NCBI GenBank assembly: GCA_031260865.1
Contig: JAISKQ010000039.1
Span: forward strand, 1-10,522
Direction of reading: 5' to 3'
Source of the DNA: Prevotella sp.
Lineage (GTDB): Bacteria; Bacteroidota; Bacteroidia; Bacteroidales; Dysgonomonadaceae
Length of the DNA: 10,522 nt
Position 1 is the stretch's first letter; every line of letters begins with the position of its first letter. This document shows positions 1 through 7,219 of the stretch, piece after piece. The notes under the pieces are model-generated. The model was not told where the DNA came from, ran no database searches, and worked only from the letters and a program-made list of their open reading frames with translations. The translations under genes were made by a program, and so were the position numbers.

Positions 1-356
1 TAGGAAGATTGATAAAATCGAAGTAAAAGTATGTAAATTCATAGATCGTATAGTAAGGTGTAATCACAATAGATTGCGCCTTATTTCGTCTGTGTTTGAT
101 TAAGTTTTTAAAGCGAGTAAAAACTTACTTACATAAAAAATAAATTCGGGGAAACTCAAACAGTTTCTAAGTCAAAATGCTAATATTCGTGAAAACTTAG
201 TTGCCTCATTGTCAAAAAGTATTACCTTTATCCGCTAGGAAGATAAGGGCTTTAATTGTTATTATTATAGGTAGTGTTTCATCTTTAAATGTAAGAAACA
301 TCCCTTTTCCCTATCGATGTAGGAAAGTAGAAATATAACAGATTAATATATTACCA
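1..356. other. Noncoding leader upstream of the GH2 gene
   Basis: I see no gene, tRNA or gene remnant here: all frames are broken by stops and base composition is strongly AT-rich. It holds a perfect 9-bp inverted repeat (101-109 with 119-127, loop of 9), a short GAAAC/GTTTC repeat (151-155 with 163-167), and a 6-bp CTAAGT/ACTTAG pair (167-172 with 195-200). The octamer AAAACTTA occurs twice (120-127 and 192-199). None of the hairpins is followed by a T-run, so they do not look like intrinsic terminators. A candidate promoter lies at 201-230. From there to the GH2 start would be a 5' UTR of about 120 nt, whose role is unknown. Confidence 0.6.
201..230 (+). promoter_or_regulatory. Candidate Bacteroidota-type promoter for the GH2-GH92 operon
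   Basis: A TTG at 201-203 is separated by 19 bp from TACCTTTA at 223-230. The known Bacteroides sigma-ABfr consensus is a TTTG-like -33 box, 19-21 bp, then TAnnTTTG. The -7 element matches at every defined base except the last (A for G); the -33 element matches only TTG. Transcription would start near 236-238. The same octamer recurs upstream of mraZ, which slightly strengthens the call, but an AT-rich leader will produce such matches by chance. Confidence 0.35.
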
Positions 357-3215
357 ATGACCAACAAAAAACAATCGAAATTTTATGTGTGCTTGATGAT
401 ATTAATGATTATGATGTCATCTGTAAATACAAAAGCCCAAGACTTTATTCCGGGGCAATTATGGACAGGATTGAGGCAACCGCAACCCGAATCCCAATTA
501 CCTAAAGGGAAAGCTCCTTTTCAGACAGCCGAAAGAGTTGCCAAGAAAAAAAACGCCACGATCCTTGCTCCTGTTGTGAATGGCGAATGGATTATCACGG
601 AAGGCTGGGAAATGACCGATGGCAAAACGGTATTGGAAGCGAATAAGTCTATATTTGACCCATCGCTAAATACAGACAAATGGTATGACGCGACTGTGCC
701 GGGCACAGTACTGACCACGCTGGTGAATCAGGGCGTGTATCCCGATCCGTATTTCGGATTGAACAACCTTAATATTCCCGAATCGCTGAGCCGTACCGAT
801 TGGTGGTACAGATGTAAGTTTACCGTGCCGACAGATATAGCGGACAATCAACTGCGACTATTATTTAACGGCATCAACTATAAAGCTGAAATCTACCTGA
901 ACGGAAAGAATATAGGCAATACGAAAGGAGCTTTTATACGAGGCGAATTTCTGATTACCGATTTTGTTAATAAAACCGGAGAAAATATCCTTGCCTTCCA
1001 TGTTTCTCCTCCCGACAATCCCGGTATTCCTCACGAACAATCCATGATTGCCGGACAAGGGCTGAACGGAGGCGTGTTGAGCACAGACGGTCCTACATTT
1101 ATATCTTCCATTGGTTGGGATTGGATTCCGGGAATCCGCGACCGTAACACGGGTATTTGGCAGGATGTACGGTTGAAAGCCGGAGGCGACATTATATTAG
1201 GCGACCCGCTTGTTACAACAGACATCTTATTGCCGGATACGACACAGGCTAAAATCTCAATTAAAGCCATCGTAAAGAATATAACTCCGAAGACTGTAAA
1301 TGGTACGCTGACCGCTAAAATAGAGAATATAAATATATCATTGCCATGTACGCTGGCTCCGAACGAAGAAAAAGAAGTCGTATTCACGCCTGAACAATTT
1401 AAAGAACTGAATCTGAAAAATCCTCGCTTGTGGTGGCCAAACGGTTATGGCAATCCCGAACTATACGACTTGGAACTTACGATGCAAGTGAATAACCGGT
1501 TCTCCGATACAAAAAAGATACGGTTCGGTATCAGGGAAATGTCGTACGAACTGATGGTAAATGAGAATGATAAAAACACACGTGTCCTGTACACTCCGAA
1601 TGAAACTGTAAATAAGGGTAAACCGGTATTCGATTATCTTAACCGCGTATTCTTCTCGAAAGACAACCAATTACCTACTATCGCGAAAGACGCGGATACG
1701 TCAGGACTTCAATCGCTATCGAACGATGATCCCGTGGGTCCTTTCTTGGTTATCAGAGTCAATGGCGTAAGGATATTTTGCCGTGGCGGCAACTGGGGTA
1801 TGGACGACGGATTGAAACGTGTTTCGAGAGAAAGGATAGAACCTTACATGAAGTTGCATAAAGACGCTAATTTCAACATTATCCGTAACTGGACAGGCGA
1901 AACCACCGAAGAAGACTTCTATGCGCTCTGCGATGAATATGGGATGATGGTTTGGAATGATTTCTGGATTACTACCGACGATACGGTTGAACCAAGCGAT
2001 TTTCTGCTATTTGTAAAGAACGCGACGGATGTTGTCCGCCGTTTCCGCAACCATCCGTCTATCGCTATTTGGTGTCCACGCAACGAAGGCTTCGCTCCTA
2101 AACAATTAGAAGAAAGCATTTCCGTGATGATAGCGAAAGAAGACCCCACACGTCACTATCATGGACAATCCCGCTTCCTGAATATGGGAACAAGCGGTCC
2201 TTGGGGATATTTCAAAGACCCTTCTTTATATTACACGAAGAATGCGCAAGGGTTTGACACCGAAATGGGTAGCTATGCAGTCCCTACGGCGAATACCATC
2301 CGCAAGTTTATTGCGCCGGAAGACCTTTGGCCTATCAACGATGTGTGGGCATATCACGATTTGCACCATACATCTCAAAATTTCGGCGACTTTATCAATG
2401 CTGTAAACCGTTATGGCGCTCCCGACAGCATGGAAGACTTCTCTCGCAAGTCGCAGTTTGTGACTTATGACGCATGGCGTAGCATGCTCGAAGCGTGGAA
2501 CAGCAAAATGTGGAACACCACCACCGGGCTTATCTTGTGGATGAGCCATCCGGCATGGCCGAGCATGATTTGGCAAACATACACTTACGATTATGAAACT
2601 CCGGGGTCTTACTTCGGCGCGAAGAAAGCATGCGAGCCAATCCACATACAGATGAACTTGCCTGCGAACGATGTGATGGTCATAAATTCGACATTGAATG
2701 ATTATAAATCGGTAACTGCCGGTCTGCGCTATATCGACTTGCAAGGTAAGGAACTGTATAAGAAAAATATAAAACTGGACGCTAAAGCGAATACCGCGAC
2801 CCAATGCTTCGTTCCCGAAAAAGGCGGCGACCTGCCTAAACTGTATCTGGCGCGCCTCGAACTGAAAGATGCCAAAGGCAAGGTTTTATCTGTCAACGAC
2901 TATTGGATGACCGATGGTAATAGCCAATCGTACGCGGAAATGAATACATTACCTGCCGCGGCGGTAAACATTAAAACGACCAACAGTAAGGGTAAAGTTT
3001 TAGTGGAAGTATCCAATCCTTCAAATGGTTTGGCAGTAGCCGTTAAATTAAATGCGGTGGATAAGGATACGAAAGAGATATTGCTCCCTGCCTATTTCTC
3101 TGACGGATATATTAATCTGTTAGCCGGAGAAAAGAGAGTAATAGAATTGGATATGCCTAAAAATGTATCTAATTATACGATTGTAGCCGAAGGATATAAT
3201 GCGGTAAGTAAATAA
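357..3215 (+). CDS. Secreted GH2 glycoside hydrolase, exo-beta-glucosaminidase / endo-beta-mannosidase-like
   Basis: A 952-residue retaining beta-glycosidase of family GH2. Residues 1-27 look like a type I signal peptide (KK near the start, hydrophobic core 10-22, cleavage near TKA-QD) with no lipobox cysteine, so export to the periplasm or beyond is expected. Order: jelly-roll sugar-binding domain (about 75-275, ending in WDWIPGIRDRNTGIWQDVRL), immunoglobulin-like domain (about 280-395), a linker of about 60 residues, TIM barrel (about 463-765), and C-terminal beta domains to 952. The acid/base is predicted as E577 in RNEG and the nucleophile as E636 in FDTEMGS. The barrel ends with a motif near 750-765 (GSYFGAKKACEPIHI) typical of the CsxA-like / plant endo-beta-mannosidase-like branch. 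No Shine-Dalgarno sequence is visible; the start is chosen because it gives the complete signal peptide. The GH92 gene follows after 11 bp, which favours a beta-mannoside substrate in mannose glycans, but exo-beta-glucosaminidase activity on chito-oligomers cannot be excluded. Family call is firm, substrate is inference. Confidence 0.88.
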   Translation: MTNKKQSKFYVCLMILMIMMSSVNTKAQDFIPGQLWTGLRQPQPESQLPKGKAPFQTAERVAKKKNATILAPVVNGEWIITEGWEMTDGKTVLEANKSIFDPSLNTDKWYDATVPGTVLTTLVNQGVYPDPYFGLNNLNIPESLSRTDWWYRCKFTVPTDIADNQLRLLFNGINYKAEIYLNGKNIGNTKGAFIRGEFLITDFVNKTGENILAFHVSPPDNPGIPHEQSMIAGQGLNGGVLSTDGPTFISSIGWDWIPGIRDRNTGIWQDVRLKAGGDIILGDPLVTTDILLPDTTQAKISIKAIVKNITPKTVNGTLTAKIENINISLPCTLAPNEEKEVVFTPEQFKELNLKNPRLWWPNGYGNPELYDLELTMQVNNRFSDTKKIRFGIREMSYELMVNENDKNTRVLYTPNETVNKGKPVFDYLNRVFFSKDNQLPTIAKDADTSGLQSLSNDDPVGPFLVIRVNGVRIFCRGGNWGMDDGLKRVSRERIEPYMKLHKDANFNIIRNWTGETTEEDFYALCDEYGMMVWNDFWITTDDTVEPSDFLLFVKNATDVVRRFRNHPSIAIWCPRNEGFAPKQLEESISVMIAKEDPTRHYHGQSRFLNMGTSGPWGYFKDPSLYYTKNAQGFDTEMGSYAVPTANTIRKFIAPEDLWPINDVWAYHDLHHTSQNFGDFINAVNRYGAPDSMEDFSRKSQFVTYDAWRSMLEAWNSKMWNTTTGLILWMSHPAWPSMIWQTYTYDYETPGSYFGAKKACEPIHIQMNLPANDVMVINSTLNDYKSVTAGLRYIDLQGKELYKKNIKLDAKANTATQCFVPEKGGDLPKLYLARLELKDAKGKVLSVNDYWMTDGNSQSYAEMNTLPAAAVNIKTTNSKGKVLVEVSNPSNGLAVAVKLNAVDKDTKEILLPAYFSDGYINLLAGEKRVIELDMPKNVSNYTIVAEGYNAVSK

Positions 3216-3226
3216 TTGTCTATTTA

Positions 3227-5479
3227 ATGAAGAAAATACTATTATCAATCACCATGGCTTTGGCTACCGGTTGCCTATCCGCGCAGACTGAGCCTGTTGA
3301 CTATGTAAATCCCTTTATAGGAACAACGAATTACGGAACAACAAATCCCGGGGCGATGTGTCCGCAGGGATTTATGTCCGTCACCCCATTCAATGTAATG
3401 GGTTCGCCGGAGAATAAGCGCGACAAAGACACCGGATGGTGGTCTACACCTTATTCTTACGACAACAGTGTTTTTACCGGCTATGCCCATGTCAATCTGA
3501 GCGGCGTGGGATGCCCCGATTTGGGTAGTTTGTTGCTAATGCCTATCAGTGGCGAATTGGAAGTGGATTATAAAAAATACGGGAGCAAATACAAAGATGA
3601 AAAAGCGACTCCCGGATATTATGCCAACTTCCTGACCAAGTACAATATCAAAACCGAGGTCAGCGCGACCCCGCGGGTAGGTATATCTCGTTTCACTTTC
3701 CCGAAAGGGCAGAATCATATTCTGCTTAACTTGGGAGAAGGATTGACAAACGAAACGGGCGCTATGGTGCGCAAGGTTAGCGATACCGAAGTGGAAGGGA
3801 CAAAACTTCTGGGCACATTCTGTTATACACAGAATCAAGCGGTATTCCCTATCTACTTTGTGATGCGTGTCAGCAAGAAACCACAAAAGTCAGGTTATTG
3901 GAAATTTCAACGCCCCGGTGCAAAATGGGAAGATGAATGGAATACCGATGCCGGAAAATACAAGATATATACTAAGTACGAGAAAGAAATAGCAGGCGAC
4001 GATGTCGGCGCTTATTTCACGTTCGATTGCCAAGAAGGGGAAACCGTGGAAGTGCAGTTGGGAGTCTCTTTTGTCAGCATGGAAAATGCCCGTATGAACC
4101 TCGAGAAAGAGCAGGCGCGACCCGACTTTGACGCTATTCGCCTTGCCGCCCGCCAAAAGTGGAACGACGACCTGTCGCGTATCTTGGTCGAAGGGGGTAC
4201 GGAAGACCAGAAGGTGGTGTTCTATACCGGACTTTACCATACGCTTATCCACCCTAACATCTTACAGGATGTAAACGGGCAATATCCGGCGATGGAAAGC
4301 GCGGAGATAAAAACGACCAAAGAAAACCGTTATACAGTCTATTCCCTGTGGGATACCTATCGCAATCTGCATCAGATGATGACGCTGTTGTTTCCCGACC
4401 GCCAGTTGCAGATGGTACGATCTATCATCGATATGTATAAAGAATCGGGCTGGATGCCGAAGTGGGAACTTTATTCACGCGAATCGCTGACGATGGAGGG
4501 CGACCCCGCTATCCCTGTCATTACAGACACTTGGATGAAAGGATTGCGCGACTTTGATATAAATACCGCGTACGAAGCATTCATCAAATCGGCGACTACA
4601 CCGGGAGCGCAAAACCTGTTGCGTCCCGATAACGATGATTATATGAAGTTTGGCTATGTGCCGTTAAGGGAGAAATACGACAACTCTGTTTCCCATGCTT
4701 TAGAGTATTATATAGCCGACTGGAACTTGGCGGAGTTGGCAAAATCGTTAGGAAAGAAAGAAGACGCGGATAAGTTCTATAAACGCTCGCTTGATTACAG
4801 ACATTATTATAGCAAAGAATACGGTACGCTCCGACCTATATTGCCGAACGGCGAATTTCTTACGCCATTTAATCCGTTGCAAGGCGCTAATTTTGAACCG
4901 AACCCCGGCTTCCATGAAGGAAACGCGTGGAACTACACATTTGCCGTTCCGCACGATATACCCGGATTGATAAAACTAATGGGAGGCAAGAAGGGCTTTG
5001 TGGATAAACTGCAATCCGTATTCGATAATGGTTATTTTGATGTGACCAACGAGCCGGATATTCATTACCCATATCTGTTCAGTCAGATAAAAGGAGAAGA
5101 GTGGCGCACCCAAAAATTAGTGAAAGAGATACTGGCTGAGCATTTTACAAACGCGCCGGGAGGATTGCCCGGGAATGATGACACAGGCACCATTTCGGGA
5201 TGGGCTGTATTCAGTATGATGGGACTATATCCCGAATGTCCGGGAAAACCCGATTACACGCTGACAACGCCGACATTCGACAAAGTGACGATCAAGCTTG
5301 ATCCTAAATACTATAAATCCGATAAGGTGGTTATCAATGTCGTTAAACCAAAGGATGTAACAGCCGATTACATTAAGGAAGTGCGAATAGACGGCAAACC
5401 GTTGAACGGCTATAGCCTCACTCACGAAGCGCTTACCGGAGCGAAGGAAATAAATTATATATTGACGTCGAGGAAGTAA
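3227..5479 (+). CDS. Secreted GH92 alpha-mannosidase
   Basis: A 750-residue protein with the full length and motif set of family GH92, calcium-dependent inverting exo-alpha-mannosidases. The N-terminal beta-sandwich begins DYVNPFIGT (25-33) and carries NPGAMCPQG (40-48) and the GYAHVNLSGVG segment (85-95). The helical catalytic domain carries WDTYRNLHQ (375-383), WMPKWEL (409-415), HEGNAWNYTF (563-572), TNEPDIHYPYLF (607-618) and GNDDTG (649-654). By analogy with characterised members, E564 is the likely catalytic acid and the aspartates at 651-652 the base region. A Glu rather than Gln at the acid position argues for mannosidase rather than mannose-phosphate-uncapping activity, if my alignment of that site is right. 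The signal peptide is about residues 1-19 or 1-20. C16 lies in a weak lipobox-like LATGC, but cleavage at LSA-QT fits better. The gene sits 11 bp after the GH2 stop without a Shine-Dalgarno sequence, so the two are almost certainly cotranscribed. Which linkage it cleaves (1,2, 1,3, 1,4 or 1,6) cannot be read reliably here. Confidence 0.93.
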   Translation: MKKILLSITMALATGCLSAQTEPVDYVNPFIGTTNYGTTNPGAMCPQGFMSVTPFNVMGSPENKRDKDTGWWSTPYSYDNSVFTGYAHVNLSGVGCPDLGSLLLMPISGELEVDYKKYGSKYKDEKATPGYYANFLTKYNIKTEVSATPRVGISRFTFPKGQNHILLNLGEGLTNETGAMVRKVSDTEVEGTKLLGTFCYTQNQAVFPIYFVMRVSKKPQKSGYWKFQRPGAKWEDEWNTDAGKYKIYTKYEKEIAGDDVGAYFTFDCQEGETVEVQLGVSFVSMENARMNLEKEQARPDFDAIRLAARQKWNDDLSRILVEGGTEDQKVVFYTGLYHTLIHPNILQDVNGQYPAMESAEIKTTKENRYTVYSLWDTYRNLHQMMTLLFPDRQLQMVRSIIDMYKESGWMPKWELYSRESLTMEGDPAIPVITDTWMKGLRDFDINTAYEAFIKSATTPGAQNLLRPDNDDYMKFGYVPLREKYDNSVSHALEYYIADWNLAELAKSLGKKEDADKFYKRSLDYRHYYSKEYGTLRPILPNGEFLTPFNPLQGANFEPNPGFHEGNAWNYTFAVPHDIPGLIKLMGGKKGFVDKLQSVFDNGYFDVTNEPDIHYPYLFSQIKGEEWRTQKLVKEILAEHFTNAPGGLPGNDDTGTISGWAVFSMMGLYPECPGKPDYTLTTPTFDKVTIKLDPKYYKSDKVVINVVKPKDVTADYIKEVRIDGKPLNGYSLTHEALTGAKEINYILTSRK

Positions 5480-5516
5480 AATAAAAATGCCCATTGCCTT
5501 ATGTCAATGTAAGTTC

Positions 5517-5551
5517 GATATAAAATAGATCGTTATATCTAATTTTATATC
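5517..5551. repeat. AT-rich inverted repeat downstream of GH92
   Basis: The 14-nt arm at 5517-5530 (GATATAAAATAGAT) pairs with 5537-5551 apart from one bulged A, around the 6-nt loop CGTTAT. It lies 37 bp after the GH92 stop. There is no T-run immediately after it, so it is more likely a 3'-end stabilising hairpin or a binding palindrome than a terminator. The stem is nearly all A:U, so its stability as RNA is modest. Confidence 0.45.
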
Positions 5552-5588
5552 AATAGAATATATGTGTCAGTTATCAACAATTACCCAT

Positions 5589-5619
5589 GAGGCATTTTAC
5601 TCTAAATGCCTCTGTTTTC
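5589..5619 (+). terminator. Rho-independent terminator of the GH2-GH92 operon
   Basis: A perfect 9-bp stem pairs GAGGCATTT (5589-5597) with AAATGCCTC (5604-5612) around a 6-nt loop, directly followed by TGTTTTCT. The GC-rich stem base and the following U-rich stretch fit intrinsic termination on the + strand. On the minus strand no T-run follows, so it is directional. It lies 109 bp after the GH92 stop and separates the hydrolase operon from the mraZ control region. Confidence 0.75.
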
Positions 5620-5637
5620 TGAATAATATATTGATAT

Positions 5638-5654
5638 ACAATATTTTGTATTGT
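5638..5654. repeat. Small AT-rich hairpin before the mraZ control region
   Basis: ACAATA (5638-5643) and TATTGT (5649-5654) form a perfect 6-bp inverted repeat around a 5-nt loop and are followed by TTTATT. It could be a weak back-up terminator behind the strong one at 5589, but in such AT-rich sequence a chance origin is plausible. Confidence 0.25.
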
Positions 5655-5743
5655 TTTATTATAGGGGGATTCCGCTGTTAATATTTTGTTCATAACTTGT
5701 TTATATCCTGTTCATTCCCTGTTGAAAACTTTTATTGCATTTT

Positions 5744-5771
5744 AAGTGGGGAAAAGTGGGGAAAAGTGTTT
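5744..5771 (+). promoter_or_regulatory. Probable MraZ operator: GTGGGG repeats with 10-bp period
   Basis: Direct repeats start at 5746 (GTGGGG), 5756 (GTGGGG) and 5766 (GTGTTT, a degenerate third copy), separated by AAAA, so the unit recurs exactly once per helical turn. MraZ is known in E. coli to bind TGGGA-type direct repeats spaced one turn apart in front of its own gene, and in Mycoplasma a GTG-containing repeat. The block begins 82 bp before the mraZ ATG and overlaps the place where the -33 box of the candidate promoter at 5781-5788 would lie, fitting autorepression by occlusion. The repeat is directly visible; MraZ binding is inferred from position and similarity. Confidence 0.75.
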
Positions 5772-5780
5772 TATTCTTTA

Positions 5781-5788
5781 TACCTTTA
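5781..5788 (+). promoter_or_regulatory. Candidate -7 element of the mraZ promoter
   Basis: TACCTTTA matches the Bacteroides TAnnTTTG element except for its last base and is identical to the candidate in front of the GH2 gene. No TTG is found 19-21 bp upstream; that position (5757-5761) is occupied by the second GTGGGG repeat. Transcription would start near 5793-5795, giving a 5' UTR of about 30 nt. The weak -33 region lowers confidence. Confidence 0.35.
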
Positions 5789-5825
5789 CGTCACGTATTG
5801 TATAGTATTAAAATTCAAAGTATTA

Positions 5826-6287
5826 ATGTTACAATTTTTAGGAAATATAGAAGCGAAAATAGACGCGAAAGCAAGGATTTTTGTGCCTGCCGCTTTTCGG
5901 AAGCTATTGCAATCCTCCGGAAATAGTACATTGATACTAAGAAAAGACATTTTCCAAAATTGCCTGATACTATACCCGGTGCAAGTATGGGAGGAAGAAG
6001 TCGCTAAATTGCGTTCGCGCCTGAATAAGTGGGATGCCGGGCAACAAGCCTTGTTCCGACAGTTTGTTGTGGACGCCGAACGGTTGGACATGGATGCAAA
6101 CGGACGCATACTTATACCGAAACGATATTGTCAGATGGTAGGTATTGCCTCTGATGTGATATTTTTAGGAGTGGACAATACAATCGAAATATGGACGAAC
6201 GAAGCGTTGGAAAAGACGCTTATTCCGGCTGACGATTTTAGTTCACGCATTCAGGCGTTAATGAATAACAGTACACTAAACGACTAA
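5826..6287 (+). CDS. mraZ: MraZ transcriptional regulator
   Basis: A 153-residue DNA-binding protein, the usual first gene of the dcw cluster. MraZ assembles into rings and represses its own operon in E. coli. Two SpoVT/AbrB-like repeats are visible, each with the family DxxxR motif: D13-AKA-R17 (DAKARIFVPAAFR) and D90-ANG-R94 (DANGRILIPKRYC). The start is set at MLQFLGNIEAKID, the normal MraZ N-terminus. The same frame stays open upstream to an ATG at 5697, but those 43 codons are a non-homologous hydrophobic stretch crossing the operator and candidate promoter. No Shine-Dalgarno sequence is clear. rsmH begins 2 bp after the stop, so translational coupling is likely. Confidence 0.95.
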   Translation: MLQFLGNIEAKIDAKARIFVPAAFRKLLQSSGNSTLILRKDIFQNCLILYPVQVWEEEVAKLRSRLNKWDAGQQALFRQFVVDAERLDMDANGRILIPKRYCQMVGIASDVIFLGVDNTIEIWTNEALEKTLIPADDFSSRIQALMNNSTLND

Positions 6288-6289
6288 CC

Positions 6290-7204
6290 ATGGCTAACGC
6301 GTATCATATACCTGTTTTGCTTCACGAGAGTGTTGAAGGAATGAATATTCGTCCCGATAGCATCTGTGTGGATGTTACATTCGGAGGAGGAGGACACTCG
6401 CGGGAAATATTATCCCGTTTGGGAAAGGATGGGCATCTATATGCCTTCGACCAGGATAAAGACGCGATAAACAATGTCCGGGCAGATGAACGGTTTACTT
6501 TTGTACGTGGCAATTTCCGCTATCTGAAGAACTTTATCAGATATTATGATGTAACCGAAGTAGATGCTATATTGGCTGACTTAGGCGTTTCATCGCACCA
6601 CTTCGACGCGGAGGACAGAGGCTTTTCGTTCCGGTTCGAAGACAGCGATTTGGACATGCGCATGAATCGGCAAGGAGGCAAGACCGCCGCCCAGATATTA
6701 AATACTTATACGGAAGAAAAGCTGGCGGATATTTTCTATCTATACGGCGAACTGAAACAATCGCGCCGCATTGCTTCCGCCATCGTGAAAACAAGAAAAG
6801 AGAAGCCTTACCAAAAAACAAGCGACCTGCTGACTACACTCGCTTCATTTGTGGGTAGAGGCGAAAAAGAAAAAAAAATACTGGCTCAAGCTTTTCAGGC
6901 GTTACGGATAGAAGTGAATGAAGAAATGCAAACGTTGAAGGATATGCTGGAGCAAGCTCTTGACATACTGAAAACAGGAGGGAGGATATCTGTCATCACC
7001 TATCATTCGCTGGAAGATAGGATTGTAAAGAACTTCTTTAAAACAGGCAATTTTGAAGGAAAAGTAGAAAAAGACTTCTTCGGCAATTTTGAAACGCCCT
7101 TCAAGCTAATCAACAACAAGGTGATTACACCTTCGCGGGAAGAAGAAGAGTGCAATCCGCGTTCACGTAGCGCCAAATTGAGAATCGCTGAAAAAATAGA
7201 ATAA
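6290..7204 (+). CDS. rsmH: 16S rRNA (cytosine(1402)-N(4))-methyltransferase RsmH
   Basis: A 304-residue cytoplasmic SAM-dependent methyltransferase (also called MraW) that N4-methylates C1402 in the 16S rRNA decoding centre. Visible motifs: N-terminal HIPVLLHESV (6-15), the SAM-binding loop VDVTFGGGGHS (27-37), acidic FDQD (53-56), ADLGVSSHHFD (96-106), RGFSFRFEDSDLDMRMN (110-126), FQALRIEVNEE (202-212) and TYHSLEDRIVKNFF (237-250), and a basic C-terminal tail NPRSRSAKLR. Length and motif order are normal, with no truncation. It lies 2 bp after mraZ and 15 bp before the ftsL-like gene, as in most dcw clusters. Confidence 0.97.
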   Translation: MANAYHIPVLLHESVEGMNIRPDSICVDVTFGGGGHSREILSRLGKDGHLYAFDQDKDAINNVRADERFTFVRGNFRYLKNFIRYYDVTEVDAILADLGVSSHHFDAEDRGFSFRFEDSDLDMRMNRQGGKTAAQILNTYTEEKLADIFYLYGELKQSRRIASAIVKTRKEKPYQKTSDLLTTLASFVGRGEKEKKILAQAFQALRIEVNEEMQTLKDMLEQALDILKTGGRISVITYHSLEDRIVKNFFKTGNFEGKVEKDFFGNFETPFKLINNKVITPSREEEECNPRSRSAKLRIAEKIE

Positions 7205-7219
7205 GGATAAAGTTATAAT

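Noticed and set aside
1..356. Possible tRNA, attachment site or gene remnant in the leader
   Set aside because: No cloverleaf, CCA end, T-loop motif, direct-repeat border or coding-like frame could be found.
2226..2804. 192-codon open frame on the minus strand inside the GH2 gene
   Set aside because: It lies fully inside a well-supported catalytic domain coding region, shows no recognisable motif, and fits the chance open frames that arise antisense to codon-biased genes.
4017..4252. Minus-strand open frames across the GH92 gene
   Set aside because: They are antisense to conserved GH92 coding sequence, with low-complexity or unrecognisable translations and no promoter or ribosome binding site.
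5744..5771. CRISPR-like or tandem-repeat interpretation of the GTGGGG block
   Set aside because: The unit is 10 bp with no spacers and only about 2.5 copies. Position in front of mraZ explains it as an operator.
5735..5926. 63-codon alternative frame overlapping the mraZ start
   Set aside because: Its start sits in the mraZ operator region and it runs out of frame through the conserved MraZ N-terminus. No homology was recognised.
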